NCBI RefSeq assembly: GCF_002934685.1
Contig: NZ_NKHL01000104.1
Location: 1 to 64,000 of the forward strand
Direction of reading: 5' to 3'
Source: Pseudomonas bohemica
GTDB taxonomy: Bacteria > Pseudomonadota > Gammaproteobacteria > Pseudomonadales > Pseudomonadaceae
Length of the DNA stretch: 64,000 nt
Shown here: positions 37,403 through 46,951 of the stretch, piece after piece
Layout of the letters: each line of letters starts with the position of its first letter
How positions within the stretch are numbered: position 1 is the stretch's first letter
Position numbers and translations under genes: made by a program
Notes under the pieces: model-generated
Seen by the model: the letters and a program-made list of their open reading frames with translations, nothing else
Databases searched by the model: none
Told to the model about the DNA's origin: nothing

Positions 37403-38539
37403 ATGCTTCCAAGAACACTCTTTAGCTCCGAGCACGAGCTTTTCCGCGCCAGCGTTCGCAAATTTCTCGAGCAGCAGGCCGCGCCCTTTCATGCGCAGTG
37501 GGAGAAGCAGGGGCATATCGACCGCACGCTCTGGAACCGTGCAGGGGAGCAGGGCATGCTGTGTTCGCACCTGCCGGAAGAGTACGGCGGCATGGCAGCG
37601 GATTTCCTCTATACAACCGTGGTGATCGAGGAAATTTACCGACTGGGCCTGACCGGCATCGGATTTTCCCTGCACTCGGACATCGTTGCGCCCTACATCC
37701 TCCACTACGGCAGCGAGGCCCTGAAGCAGAAATATCTGCCGAAGATGGTCTCCGGCGAGCTGGTCACGGCCATTGCCATGACCGAGCCGGGCGCTGGCTC
37801 CGATCTTCAGGGCGTCAAGACCACGGCCGTGCTGGATGGCGACGAATACGTCATCAATGGCTCCAAGACGTTTATCACCAATGGCTTTCTCGCGGACCTG
37901 GTGATTGTGGTCGCGAAAACCGATCCCAAGGCCGGCGCCAAGGGCACCAGCTTGTTTTTGGTCGAAGCGGGTACGCCGGGGTTCGAGAAGGGCAAGCGCC
38001 TGGAGAAGGTCGGCATGAAGGCGCAGGATACGTCGGAGTTGTTCTTTCAGGACGTCCGGGTGCCCAGGGAAAATCTGCTGGGACAAGCCGGGATGGGCTT
38101 TGCCTATTTGATGCAGGAATTGCCCCAGGAGCGGCTGACAGTGGCCATCGGTGCGATCGCTTCAGCCGAAGCGGCGTTGCAGTGGACGCTGGAATACACC
38201 CGCGAGCGCAAAGCGTTTGGGCAGGCCATCGCCGACTTTCAGAACACGCGCTTCAAGCTGGCGGAGATCGCCACGCAAGTACAGATCGGCCGCACGTTCA
38301 TCGACCGCTGCCTGGAGTTGCATCTGGAAGGCAGGCTGGATGTGCCTACGGCGGCCATGGCCAAGTACTGGTCCACCGACCTGCAATGCAAGGTGCTCGA
38401 TGAATGCGTGCAGTTGCATGGCGGCTACGGCTTCATGTGGGAATACCCGATCGCCCGGGCTTGGGCCGATGCTCGGGTGCAGCGGATTTATGCGGGGACC
38501 AACGAGATCATGAAAGAGATTATTGCTCGTTCACTTTGA
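37403..38539 (+). CDS. acyl-CoA dehydrogenase, long-chain type
   Basis: The 378-residue flavoprotein oxidises an acyl-CoA at the alpha-beta bond and passes electrons to ETF. Conserved segments are ITEPGAGSD-type (AMTEPGAGSDLQ near 121-132), the RERKAFGQAI helix and the C-terminal YAGTNEIMKEIIAR. The glutamate of the usual YEGT motif is Ala, as in long-chain and isovaleryl-CoA dehydrogenases, where a helix-G glutamate acts; EYTRERKAFG here offers that residue. The ATG at 37403 has AAGGTG upstream. It is divergent from the GlxA-type regulator. Confidence 0.9.
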   Translation: MLPRTLFSSEHELFRASVRKFLEQQAAPFHAQWEKQGHIDRTLWNRAGEQGMLCSHLPEEYGGMAADFLYTTVVIEEIYRLGLTGIGFSLHSDIVAPYILHYGSEALKQKYLPKMVSGELVTAIAMTEPGAGSDLQGVKTTAVLDGDEYVINGSKTFITNGFLADLVIVVAKTDPKAGAKGTSLFLVEAGTPGFEKGKRLEKVGMKAQDTSELFFQDVRVPRENLLGQAGMGFAYLMQELPQERLTVAIGAIASAEAALQWTLEYTRERKAFGQAIADFQNTRFKLAEIATQVQIGRTFIDRCLELHLEGRLDVPTAAMAKYWSTDLQCKVLDECVQLHGGYGFMWEYPIARAWADARVQRIYAGTNEIMKEIIARSL

Positions 38540-38552
38540 CGCGAACTTGACC

Positions 38553-38644
38553 TTGTGGGAGCGCGCTTGCCCGCGATGTCGGTATTTCAGCTAACAATAT
38601 GTTTTCAGACAAATTGCTATTGGCGGGCAAGCGCGCTTCTACAG
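38553..38644. repeat. REP doublet between acyl-CoA dehydrogenase and aldo/keto reductase genes
   Basis: Inverted arms 38553-38577 and 38620-38644 carry the core GCGCGCTTGCCCGC. The element fills the gap between two convergent genes, as the copies at 22388 and 31970 do. Confidence 0.85.
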
Positions 38645-38654
38645 GTATGCAGCG

Positions 38655-39692
38655 TTACGGAGCAGGATTGGGCTGATCCTTGTGTATCGCCTCGATCCCT
38701 GCCAGCACTTCCTCCGACAGCACCAGCTCAGCGCTGGCCAGGTTGCTTTCCAGTTGCTCCAGCGTCGTCGCGCCGATGATGTTGCTGGTCACGAACGCAC
38801 GGCTGGTCACGAATGCCAGGGCCATTTGAGCTGGGTCCAGGCCGTGTTCGCGGGCCAGAGCGACATAGCGTGCGCAGGCTGCTTCCGACTGCGGATTGAA
38901 GTAGCGGGTGAAGCGGCTGTACAGACTCAGACGGCCTTTGGCCGGCCGTGCGCCGTTGGCGTATTTGCCGGACAGCAGGCCGAAGGCCATCGGCGAATAA
39001 GCCAGCAGACCGCATTGCTCGCGAATGGCGATTTCTGCCAGGCCCACTTCAAAGCTGCGGTTGAGCAGGTTGTATGGATTCTGGATCGACACCGGGCGCG
39101 CCAGGCCGTGAGCCTCGGATTCGGCCAGGTATTTCATCGTGCCCCAAGGCGTTTCGTTGGACAGGCCGACATGACGGATCTTGCCGGCCTTGACCTGCTC
39201 GTCCAGTGCCTGGAGGGTTTCCAGCAATGGCGTGAACTGCTCTTCGCTGTGGGCGTAGCCGAGCTTGCCGAAAAAGTTGGTGCTGCGTTCCGGCCAGTGC
39301 AGCTGGTAGAGGTCAAGGTAGTCGGTTTGCAGACGCTCGAGGCTGGCGTCCACGGCGGCGACGATGTGGTCGCGGTTGAATTTCAGCTGACCGTCGCGCA
39401 CATAATCGATACCGTTGCCGGGACCGGCAATCTTGCTGGCCAGAATCCAGTCGGCGCGATCGCCGTTCTTCTTAAACCAGTTGCCGATGATGGTTTCAGT
39501 GCTGGCGTAGGTTTCTTTCTTCGGCGGCACCGGATACATCTCGGCGGTATCCATGAAATTGATCCCCGCCGCTTTTGCCCGTTCGATCTGGGCGAAGGCC
39601 TCGGACTCGCTGTTTTGCTCGCCCCAGGTCATCGTGCCGAGGCAGATTGCGCTGACATTGAGGTCGGTTCTACCCAGTTTGCGATAGTCCAT
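38655..39692 (-). CDS. aldo/keto reductase, Tas-like
   Basis: The 345-residue protein is an NADP(H)-dependent aldo/keto reductase close to E. coli Tas. The catalytic tetrad is visible: Asp and Tyr in NFMDTAEMYP (about 47-56), Lys in ILASKIAGPG, and His in DLYQLHWPER. The N terminus MDYRKLGRTDLNVSAICLGTM-type is complete from ATG 39692, preceded by AAGGAG. A frame reaching 39869 lacks a matching extension in the family. The physiological substrate is unknown. Confidence 0.92.
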   Translation of the reverse strand: MDYRKLGRTDLNVSAICLGTMTWGEQNSESEAFAQIERAKAAGINFMDTAEMYPVPPKKETYASTETIIGNWFKKNGDRADWILASKIAGPGNGIDYVRDGQLKFNRDHIVAAVDASLERLQTDYLDLYQLHWPERSTNFFGKLGYAHSEEQFTPLLETLQALDEQVKAGKIRHVGLSNETPWGTMKYLAESEAHGLARPVSIQNPYNLLNRSFEVGLAEIAIREQCGLLAYSPMAFGLLSGKYANGARPAKGRLSLYSRFTRYFNPQSEAACARYVALAREHGLDPAQMALAFVTSRAFVTSNIIGATTLEQLESNLASAELVLSEEVLAGIEAIHKDQPNPAP

Positions 39693-39850
39693 CTGGCGCT
39701 CCTTTTGAAAAGAGCCATAAAAGCAGGTTGAAATTTTTTTCGCAATCTGCATAATTCCGCGTCTCTTTGTCATGGGAGTGATGCCCCGCGACACAAGACA
39801 CCGCTGCGATCGAACGCGCTGACCCGAGCCCCCTATAGCGTTCGTGCCCG

Positions 39851-39921
39851 GCGGCCTTTGACTTGTCAAAGACCGTACTAATGAGTATGCTCCGCCGTCT
39901 ATTTTTCAGGGCGGCCTTTGA
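39851..39921 (+). promoter_or_regulatory. rplM promoter and leader with repeated hairpin motif
   Basis: A sigma-70 promoter is readable as TTGTCA (39863-39868), 17 bp spacer, TATGCT (39886-39891). The 11-mer GCGGCCTTTGA occurs at 39851-39861 and again 60 bp later at 39911-39921. The second copy is in the short leader next to the GAGG ribosome binding site. Each copy starts a small hairpin of the CTTTGA...TCAAAG kind. In E. coli L13 represses its own mRNA by binding the leader; this repeat is a candidate site. Confidence 0.5.
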
Positions 39922-39932
39922 GGCTTTAAAGA

Positions 39933-40361
39933 ATGAAAACTTTTACCGCTAAACCGGAAACAGTAAAGCGCGATTGGTATGTCGTCGACGCTGCTGGCCA
40001 GACCCTGGGTCGTCTGGCCACTGAGATCGCGAGCCGTCTGCGTGGCAAACACAAACCGGAATACACTCCGCACGTCGACACTGGCGACTACATCGTCGTG
40101 ATCAATGCTGAGCAAATCCGTGTTACTGGTGCCAAGACCTCCGACAAGATCTACTACTCTCACTCCGGTTTCCCGGGCGGGATCAAGTCGATCAACTTTG
40201 AAAAGCTGATCGCCAAAGCTCCTGAGCGCGTGATCGAGACCGCGGTCAAAGGCATGCTGCCTAAGAACCCGCTGGGTCGCGACATGTATCGTAAGCTGAA
40301 AGTCTATGCGGGCGCTGCACACCCTCATACTGCTCAGCAGCCCCAAGAACTGAAGTTTTAA
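39933..40361 (+). CDS. rplM: 50S ribosomal protein L13
   Basis: L13 is an early-assembly protein of the large subunit. The 142-residue product is of standard length and has the family segments [29 protein letters not shown] and [10 protein letters not shown]. It is followed 14 bases later by rpsI, the universal pair. The ATG is close to the predicted transcription start (about 35 bases), leaving a short leader. Confidence 0.99.
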   Translation: MKTFTAKPETVKRDWYVVDAAGQTLGRLATEIASRLRGKHKPEYTPHVDTGDYIVVINAEQIRVTGAKTSDKIYYSHSGFPGGIKSINFEKLIAKAPERVIETAVKGMLPKNPLGRDMYRKLKVYAGAAHPHTAQQPQELKF

Positions 40362-40375
40362 CGGAATAGTTCATT

Positions 40376-40768
40376 ATGTCGGCGACTCAAAATTACGGCA
40401 CTGGCCGTCGCAAGACCGCAACCGCACGCGTTTTCCTGCGTCCAGGTACCGGTAACATCTCCATCAACAACCGCTCCCTGGATTCGTTCTTCGGTCGCGA
40501 AACTGCCCGCATGGTAGTTCGTCAGCCGCTGGAACTGACCGAGACCGGTGAAAAATTCGACATCTACGTCACCGTCATCGGCGGTGGTGTGAGTGGTCAA
40601 GCTGGCGCAATCCGCCACGGTATCACTCGCGCTCTGATGTCCTATGACGAAACGCTGCGTAGCGCACTGCGCAAAGCAGGCTTCGTTACTCGCGATGCTC
40701 GCGAAGTTGAACGTAAGAAAGTCGGTCTGCGTAAAGCGCGTAAGCGTCCGCAGTACTCGAAGCGTTAA
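40376..40768 (+). CDS. rpsI: 30S ribosomal protein S9
   Basis: S9 contacts the P-site tRNA with its C-terminal tail. The 130-residue protein ends in the basic [11 protein letters not shown] segment typical of the family and contains the [15 protein letters not shown]-terminal signature and the [10 protein letters not shown] core. It is cotranscribed with rplM. A hairpin terminator follows 19 bases downstream. Confidence 0.99.
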   Translation: MSATQNYGTGRRKTATARVFLRPGTGNISINNRSLDSFFGRETARMVVRQPLELTETGEKFDIYVTVIGGGVSGQAGAIRHGITRALMSYDETLRSALRKAGFVTRDAREVERKKVGLRKARKRPQYSKR

Positions 40769-40787
40769 TTCGCTTTCGTTCAAAAAG

Positions 40788-40821
40788 AACGCTCAGTCCT
40801 TATGGAACTGGGCGTTTTTTT
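40788..40821 (+). terminator. rplM-rpsI terminator
   Basis: AACGCTCAGT (40788-40797) pairs with ACTGGGCGTT (40807-40816) with one G-T pair, and a T tract continues to 40821. Confidence 0.88.
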
Positions 40822-41019
40822 ATGGGCGTCTATTATCGATTGACGGCACGAATCATTCATAGGCGCCTCGTTTCATAGGGCCTCCCGCTTTTCACCGACA
40901 GGTAATGCCCTGGGATGTGAGGGAGTTTGATGCCGTTAGGCAAGATGTTTGACAGCTAAAAACAAATAATTCGAAAGAAAGGCCAGGCAGGCTTCCGCAA
41001 GCTGATGAGAGAGGACGGA

Positions 41020-41613
41020 ATGAGCAATGACGGCGTGAATCCAGGCCGGCGTCGCTTCCTCGTCGCGGCCACCTCTGTGGTGGGGGCGGCCGGGGCGGTA
41101 GGCGCTGCGGTCCCGTTCGTGGGGTCATGGTTTCCCAGCGCAAAAGCCAGGGCGGCAGGCGCGCCGGTCAAAGTCAACGTCAGCAAGATCGAGCCAGGCC
41201 AGCAGATGATTGCCGAATGGCGCGGCCAACCGGTTTTCATCGTCCATCGCACCCCGGAAATCCTCAGCAATCTGGGCAAGCTCACTGCGCAACTCTCTGA
41301 CCCCGAATCCAAAAACTCCACCCAGCCTGCTTACGTTGACCCTGTCGTTCGCTCGATCAGGCCCGAGATTTTGCTGTTGATCGGGATCTGTACCCACCTG
41401 GGTTGCTCTCCCACGTTTCGCCCCGAAGTAGCACCCGCCGATCTGGGCAAAGACTGGCTGGGTGGCTACTTCTGTCCCTGTCATGGCTCTCACTACGACC
41501 TGGCAGGGCGCGTCTACAAGGCGCAACCTGCACCGCTGAATCTGCCAGTGCCTCCGCATTCCTACGAGTCGGACTCAATCGTCGTCATCGGTGTCGATCA
41601 GGAGAAAGCGTAA
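41020..41613 (+). CDS. petA: ubiquinol-cytochrome c reductase Rieske iron-sulfur subunit
   Basis: PetA carries the 2Fe-2S cluster that takes the first electron from ubiquinol in the bc1 complex. From ATG 41020 it has 197 residues, with a twin-arginine type NPGRRRFL start (about 8-14) and one transmembrane helix. Cluster motifs are CTHLGC (124-129) and CPCHGS (152-157). A good GAGAGGA site supports this start over the ATG at 41005. The stop overlaps the petB start (TAATG). Confidence 0.97.
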   Translation: MSNDGVNPGRRRFLVAATSVVGAAGAVGAAVPFVGSWFPSAKARAAGAPVKVNVSKIEPGQQMIAEWRGQPVFIVHRTPEILSNLGKLTAQLSDPESKNSTQPAYVDPVVRSIRPEILLLIGICTHLGCSPTFRPEVAPADLGKDWLGGYFCPCHGSHYDLAGRVYKAQPAPLNLPVPPHSYESDSIVVIGVDQEKA

Positions 41614-42824
41614 TGAGCAAGTTCATGGACTGGATCGATGCACGTTTTCCCGCCACTTCGATGTGGGAAGACCATCTCAGCAAGTACTACGCCCCCAAGA
41701 ACTTCAACTTCTTCTATCTCTTCGGTTCGCTGGCGTTGCTGGTGCTGGTCAATCAGATCGTTACCGGCATCTGGCTGACCATGAGCTATACGCCTTCGGC
41801 GGAGGAGGCGTTTGCGTCCGTCGAATACATCATGCGTGACGTCGAATACGGCTCGATCCTGCGCCTGCTGCATTCCACCGGGGCTTCGGCGTTCTTCATC
41901 GTCGTCTACCTGCACATGTTCCGCGGGCTGCTATACGGGTCCTATCAGAAGCCGCGGGAGCTGGTGTGGATCTTCGGCATGCTGATTTACCTCGCGCTGA
42001 TGGCAGAGGCCTTCATGGGCTATTTGCTGCCTTGGGGGCAGATGTCGTACTGGGGGGCTCAGGTGATCATCTCGCTGTTTGGCGCGATTCCGGTGATCGG
42101 CAATGACCTGGCCCAGTGGATCCGTGGTGACTACGTGATTTCCGGCATCACCCTGAACCGCTTCTTCGCCCTGCACGTGGTTGCCTTGCCGATCGTGATC
42201 CTGGGACTGGTGGTGCTGCATGTGCTGGCATTGCATGAAGTGGGCTCGAACAACCCGGACGGCGTCGATATCAAGCAATACAAGGATGAGGACGGCAAGC
42301 CGCTCGATGGCATCGCATTTCACCCTTACTACACCGTCAAGGATATCGTCGGCGTCGTGGTGTTCCTCTTCATCTTCTGTTCGGTCGTGTTCTTTTTCCC
42401 GGAAATGGGCGGCTATTTCCTGGAGAAACCCAACTTCGAGCAAGCCAATGCCTTCAAGACGCCGGAGCACATTGCGCCGGTTTGGTACTTCACCCCGTTC
42501 TACGCAATTTTGCGGGCGATCCCGGACAAGCTCATGGGCGTGATGGCAATGGGCGCGGCAATCGCGGTGTTGTTCGTTCTGCCGTGGCTGGATCGAAGCC
42601 CGGTCAAGTCCATGCGCTACAAGGGCTGGCTGAGCCGTATCTGGCTGCTGTTGTTTTGTGGGGCGTTCGTGATTCTGGGGATTGTCGGGGTGTTGCCGCC
42701 CAGCCCTGGACGGGCATTGCTCTCGCAGGTATGTACCTTCGTGTATTTCGCCTATTTCATCCTCATGCCGTTCTATACCCGGATGGAGCGAACGAAACCG
42801 GTTCCGCAGAGGGTGACGGGCTGA
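41613..42824 (+). CDS. petB: cytochrome b of the bc1 complex
   Basis: Cytochrome b holds both haems b and the quinol oxidation and reduction sites. From the ATG at 41613 the product is 403 residues with eight to nine transmembrane helices. Haem-ligand histidines appear in the LHSTGASAFFIVVYLHMFRG-type helix and in the FFALHVVALPI helix, and the PEWY-equivalent region is APVWYF. Frames that start farther upstream overlap petA and were rejected. The stop overlaps the petC start (ATGA). Confidence 0.97.
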   Translation: MSKFMDWIDARFPATSMWEDHLSKYYAPKNFNFFYLFGSLALLVLVNQIVTGIWLTMSYTPSAEEAFASVEYIMRDVEYGSILRLLHSTGASAFFIVVYLHMFRGLLYGSYQKPRELVWIFGMLIYLALMAEAFMGYLLPWGQMSYWGAQVIISLFGAIPVIGNDLAQWIRGDYVISGITLNRFFALHVVALPIVILGLVVLHVLALHEVGSNNPDGVDIKQYKDEDGKPLDGIAFHPYYTVKDIVGVVVFLFIFCSVVFFFPEMGGYFLEKPNFEQANAFKTPEHIAPVWYFTPFYAILRAIPDKLMGVMAMGAAIAVLFVLPWLDRSPVKSMRYKGWLSRIWLLLFCGAFVILGIVGVLPPSPGRALLSQVCTFVYFAYFILMPFYTRMERTKPVPQRVTG

Positions 42825-43606
42825 TGAAAAAGCTATTGGCGGTTTTTATGCTGGTCGCTCTGCCTGTCCTGTCGTTGGCGACCGAGCAAGGTGGGCCCGA
42901 GCTGGAAAGCGTTGATATCGATGTCTCCGACAGGATCGCGCTGCAGGACGGCGCGCGAACCTTCGTCAACTACTGCATGGGCTGTCACAGCGCGAAATTC
43001 CAGCGCTACGAGCGGGTGGCCGATGACCTCGGTATACCCCACGAGTTGATGCTGGACAAGCTGGTGTTCACCGGCGCCAAGATCGGCGATCACATGCTCA
43101 CCGGGATGCAACCGGCCGACGCCAAGACCTGGTTCGGCGCCGCGCCGCCCGATCTGACGCTGGTGGCACGGGTGCGCGGTACCGATTGGCTGTACGGCTA
43201 CCTGCGTTCGTTCTACGAGGACCCTGCGCGGCCCTGGGGCGTGAACAACAAGGTGTTCCCGAACGTGGGCATGCCTAACGTGCTTGTCGGGCTGCAGGGC
43301 CGTCAAGTGATCGGCTGCAAGCAGGTGCAGGTGGTCGAAGATGACAAGAAACAGTACGACCCGCTGACAGGCGTTCCATTGACCCACGAAGCCTGCGACC
43401 AGTTGACCATCGTGCCAAAGACCGGAACGCTGACTGAAGAGCAGTTCGACGAAAAGGTCAAGAATCTGGTGACCTTCCTCGCGTATTCGGCTAATCCGGT
43501 CAAGCTGCAACATCAGCGTATCGGCACCTACGTGCTGCTGTATCTGGCGGTCCTGTTCATCTTTGCGTACCTGCTCAAGCGCGAATACTGGAAGGATGTG
43601 CACTGA
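42824..43606 (+). CDS. petC: cytochrome c1 of the bc1 complex
   Basis: Cytochrome c1 passes electrons from the Rieske protein to soluble cytochrome c. From ATG 42824 the precursor has 260 residues: a signal peptide (about 1-19), the haem-binding motif CMGCH (51-55), a GMPNVL segment providing the methionine ligand region, and a C-terminal transmembrane anchor (about 230-248). It is the third gene of the petABC operon. No clear terminator is seen downstream. Confidence 0.97.
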   Translation: MKKLLAVFMLVALPVLSLATEQGGPELESVDIDVSDRIALQDGARTFVNYCMGCHSAKFQRYERVADDLGIPHELMLDKLVFTGAKIGDHMLTGMQPADAKTWFGAAPPDLTLVARVRGTDWLYGYLRSFYEDPARPWGVNNKVFPNVGMPNVLVGLQGRQVIGCKQVQVVEDDKKQYDPLTGVPLTHEACDQLTIVPKTGTLTEEQFDEKVKNLVTFLAYSANPVKLQHQRIGTYVLLYLAVLFIFAYLLKREYWKDVH

Positions 43607-43990
43607 CCTCAAGCAGGTCCAGGCTTTGTCCGAAAGGTGGCTGCGCTCGACCATGGCGCATCAAAAACAGTCTCGGAATGCTCATTTAGGCCCCCTAAAG
43701 TCGAGCGCGACCCCGCCCGTTCCTCGCCTGTTTTTGCCTTGCCTGATCTTTGCCCGACGACTTTTCCTACCAGCCCGAGCTGAGCGGAACGCGCTCTGTA
43801 GAGCCTCGTTCGGGTAGTGGGCGCAGAGCGGGTATAGTGGCGGGCGAAAGATTGCAGAATTTACTTCGAGTAAATGAGCTATCTTGTCGCCCGCGACGAA
43901 CATCCGCTGTCTGTGAATGTTGCCGGAGGCGCCTTCTGGGCGCGTTCGTCTTTTGTGCTTTTGAATATTTAACAAGCGAGGAGGACCGCC
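43607..43990. other. 384-bp spacer between petC and sspA
   Basis: No gene is credible here. It contains a TTTAGG/CCTAAA inverted repeat with a CCC centre (43685-43699), a TATAGT -10-like box (43833-43838), and a perfect ATTTACT/AGTAAAT dyad (43859-43875). The last two lie in the position expected for the sspA promoter and an operator or leader element. Confidence 0.5.
43833..43875 (+). promoter_or_regulatory. candidate sspA promoter -10 and downstream dyad
   Basis: TATAGT at 43833-43838 could be the -10 box; no good -35 is visible at 17 bp. A perfect 7-bp inverted repeat with three-base centre (43859-43865 and 43869-43875) falls just downstream of the predicted start, about 115 bases before sspA. 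It may be an operator. Confidence 0.35.
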
Positions 43991-44608
43991 ATGGGCGTGA
44001 CCAATCGGTTGGCCTGTTACTCCGACCCCGCCGACCACTATTCCCATCGCGTGCGCATCGTGCTCGCCGAGAAAGGTGTCAGCGCCGAGATCATCGATGT
44101 TGTGGAGGGTCGTCATCCGGCCAAATTGATCGAGGTGAACCCGTACGGCAGCGTACCTACGCTGGTCGATCGTGATCTGGCGTTGTACGAGTCGACGGTG
44201 GTGATGGAATACCTGGATGAGCGTTACCCGCATCCGCCGCTGCTGCCGGTCTATCCTGTGGCCCGGGCCAACAGCCGTCTGCTGATCCACCGGATTCAGC
44301 GTGACTGGTGCGCGCTGGTGGACGTGATTCTGGATGCGCGCAGCAAAGAAGCTGTCCGTGCGCAGGCGCGCAAGGAGTTGCGCGAAAGTCTGGCTGGCGT
44401 GTCGCCACTGTTTGCGGAAAAGCCTTTTTTCCTCAGTGACGAGCAGAGTCTGGTCGACTGCTGTCTATTGCCCATACTCTGGCGCCTGCCGATTCTGGGT
44501 ATCGAGTTGCCGCGGCCTGCCAAGCCGCTGCTTGATTATATGGAGCGCCAGTTTGCGCGTGAGGCATTCCAGGCAAGTCTGTCTGCTGCCGAACGCGACA
44601 TGCGCTAA
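43991..44608 (+). CDS. sspA: stringent starvation protein A
   Basis: SspA is an RNA-polymerase-associated protein with a glutathione S-transferase fold. It affects stationary-phase gene expression and, in pathogens, virulence. The 205-residue product has an N-terminal thioredoxin-like domain with the conserved [15 protein letters not shown] segment and a C-terminal helical domain. It lacks GST activity residues in related proteins. A GAGGAGG site precedes the ATG. sspB follows after 18 bases as an operon. Confidence 0.97.
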   Translation: MGVTNRLACYSDPADHYSHRVRIVLAEKGVSAEIIDVVEGRHPAKLIEVNPYGSVPTLVDRDLALYESTVVMEYLDERYPHPPLLPVYPVARANSRLLIHRIQRDWCALVDVILDARSKEAVRAQARKELRESLAGVSPLFAEKPFFLSDEQSLVDCCLLPILWRLPILGIELPRPAKPLLDYMERQFAREAFQASLSAAERDMR

Positions 44609-44626
44609 GGCCTAAGGAACCGTTCG

Positions 44627-45037
44627 ATGAACTCCAGTCGCCCCTATCTGATCCGCGCTCTTTATGAGTGGATCGTTGATAACGATTGCACGCCGCACAT
44701 TCTGGTGAACGCCGAATACCCGGCGGTGCAAGTCCCGCAAGGTTTCGCCAACGACGGCCAGATCGTGCTCAACATTTCGCCAAGCGCCGTGCGCCACCTG
44801 CACATGGACAATGACGCGGTGAGCTTCGAAGGTCGCTTTGGTGGCGTTCCGCACAGCCTCTATGTCCCAGTGGCCGCAGTCATGGGCATCTACGCCCGTG
44901 AGAACGGCCAGGGCATGGTCTTCGATCTGGAGCCGGCCGTGGATGAGGATGAAGATCTGGACGTGGACGACGATTTGCCGCCTGATGACGAGCCGCCACG
45001 CCCAAGCGGCCGGCCGAGTCTGAAAGTGGTCAAGTAA
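44627..45037 (+). CDS. sspB: SspB, ClpXP adaptor protein
   Basis: SspB tethers ssrA-tagged proteins to the ClpXP protease. The 136-residue product has the substrate-binding fold at residues 1-110 and an acidic linker (about 101-122, rich in Asp and Glu). A short C-terminal tail (RPSLKVVK) matches the ClpX-binding motif of known SspB proteins. It is the second gene of the sspAB operon and is followed by a hairpin terminator. Confidence 0.96.
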   Translation: MNSSRPYLIRALYEWIVDNDCTPHILVNAEYPAVQVPQGFANDGQIVLNISPSAVRHLHMDNDAVSFEGRFGGVPHSLYVPVAAVMGIYARENGQGMVFDLEPAVDEDEDLDVDDDLPPDDEPPRPSGRPSLKVVK

Positions 45038-45057
45038 CTCGACTGCGCGGTAACGAC

Positions 45058-45086
45058 AAAGGCGATCCCGAGGGATCGCCTTTTTT
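45058..45086 (+). terminator. sspAB terminator
   Basis: An 11-bp perfect stem with GGCGATCC/GGATCGCC core (45058-45068 with 45073-45083) has a CGAG loop and a T tract to 45086. Confidence 0.9.
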
Positions 45087-45178
45087 ATGTCTGCGTGGTG
45101 CGAAGCGGGAGCAAAACCATTCGATTCGGTAGCATCAGGCGCACCGCGTTTGCAGGATTTACTGCCGGTGCCCGGCAG

Positions 45179-45203
45179 ATCGCGGGCAAACCTCACTCCT
45201 ACA
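45179..45203. repeat. solo REP sequence
   Basis: A single REP half with core ATCGCGGGCAAACCTCACTCCTACA lies between sspB and the BON-domain gene, which converge. Its core matches the right arm at 22453-22476 in part; a degraded partner may lie near 45100. Confidence 0.6.
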
Positions 45204-45249
45204 CTCTCCGGGCAGAAGCCCGTCGTGCCTCAAATCCGCAGCATGCCCA

Positions 45250-46418
<1,169 letters not shown>

Positions 46419-46576
46419 CTATGAAAACCTTAATAGGGGCGGCTGGTCGGGCGACGTCTGAATCAGGTCATCGGCTTCCCGGCACAAAACTGTGCAGCCC
46501 GCAAAGCAAAGAGCAAAAAAACAGTGTGGGTTATGTGTTCCGGCGAGCGTGCTGGCATGGCTCGCGATCGATGGTG

Positions 46577-46951
46577 TCAGCTGTCGAAAGCGTTCTGCAG
46601 CCAGTTCAGCGCAGGCGCCGCGCCTGGGTCGCCATTGATTGCCACGACATCGAAGCGGCAGGGGGAATCTGCCCATTTCGATTCGCTTTGCAGAAACCAT
46701 TGTGCGGCCAGGGTGAGCTTTCCCTGCTTGCGAAAATCGACGCTTTCCAGCGCGCCACCCTATCCGGCGTGGCGTCGATAGCGAACTTCGACGAATACTA
46801 CTGTATCGCCGTCGAGCATGACCAGATCAAGCTCGCCGCGTCTGCATGACCAGTTCTGTGTAATCAGCTGTAAACCCTGTTCCAGCAAGTGCCGCAGGGC
46901 ATAGGCTTCGGCCTCGCGCCCTGCGGACTGTCGCGTGTTGCTTGTGGTCAA
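46577..46951 (-). pseudogene. yraN: YraN (UPF0102) endonuclease-like protein interrupted by an in-frame amber codon
   Basis: A TTG start at 46951 overlaps the lpoA stop (TTGA) and opens a 125-codon frame ending at TGA 46577-46579, the normal YraN size. Codon 64 is TAG (46760-46762). Before it lie the nuclease-fold motifs GELDLVMLD and VVFVEVRYR. After it, in the same frame, the family sequence continues as GGALESVDFRKQGKLTLAA and CRFDVVAI. A tyrosine or similar codon mutated by one base would explain this. The mutation, or a sequencing error, would give a 63-residue fragment. Confidence 0.88.

Noticed and set aside
38480..38530. Inactive acyl-CoA dehydrogenase because the YEGT glutamate is alanine
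   Set aside because: Long-chain and isovaleryl-CoA dehydrogenases use a glutamate from another helix, and one is present in EYTRERKAFG.
46760..46762. Amber codon in yraN as selenocysteine or pyrrolysine insertion
   Set aside because: Selenocysteine uses TGA, and pyrrolysine systems are unknown in Pseudomonas. A point mutation or sequence error is the simpler explanation.
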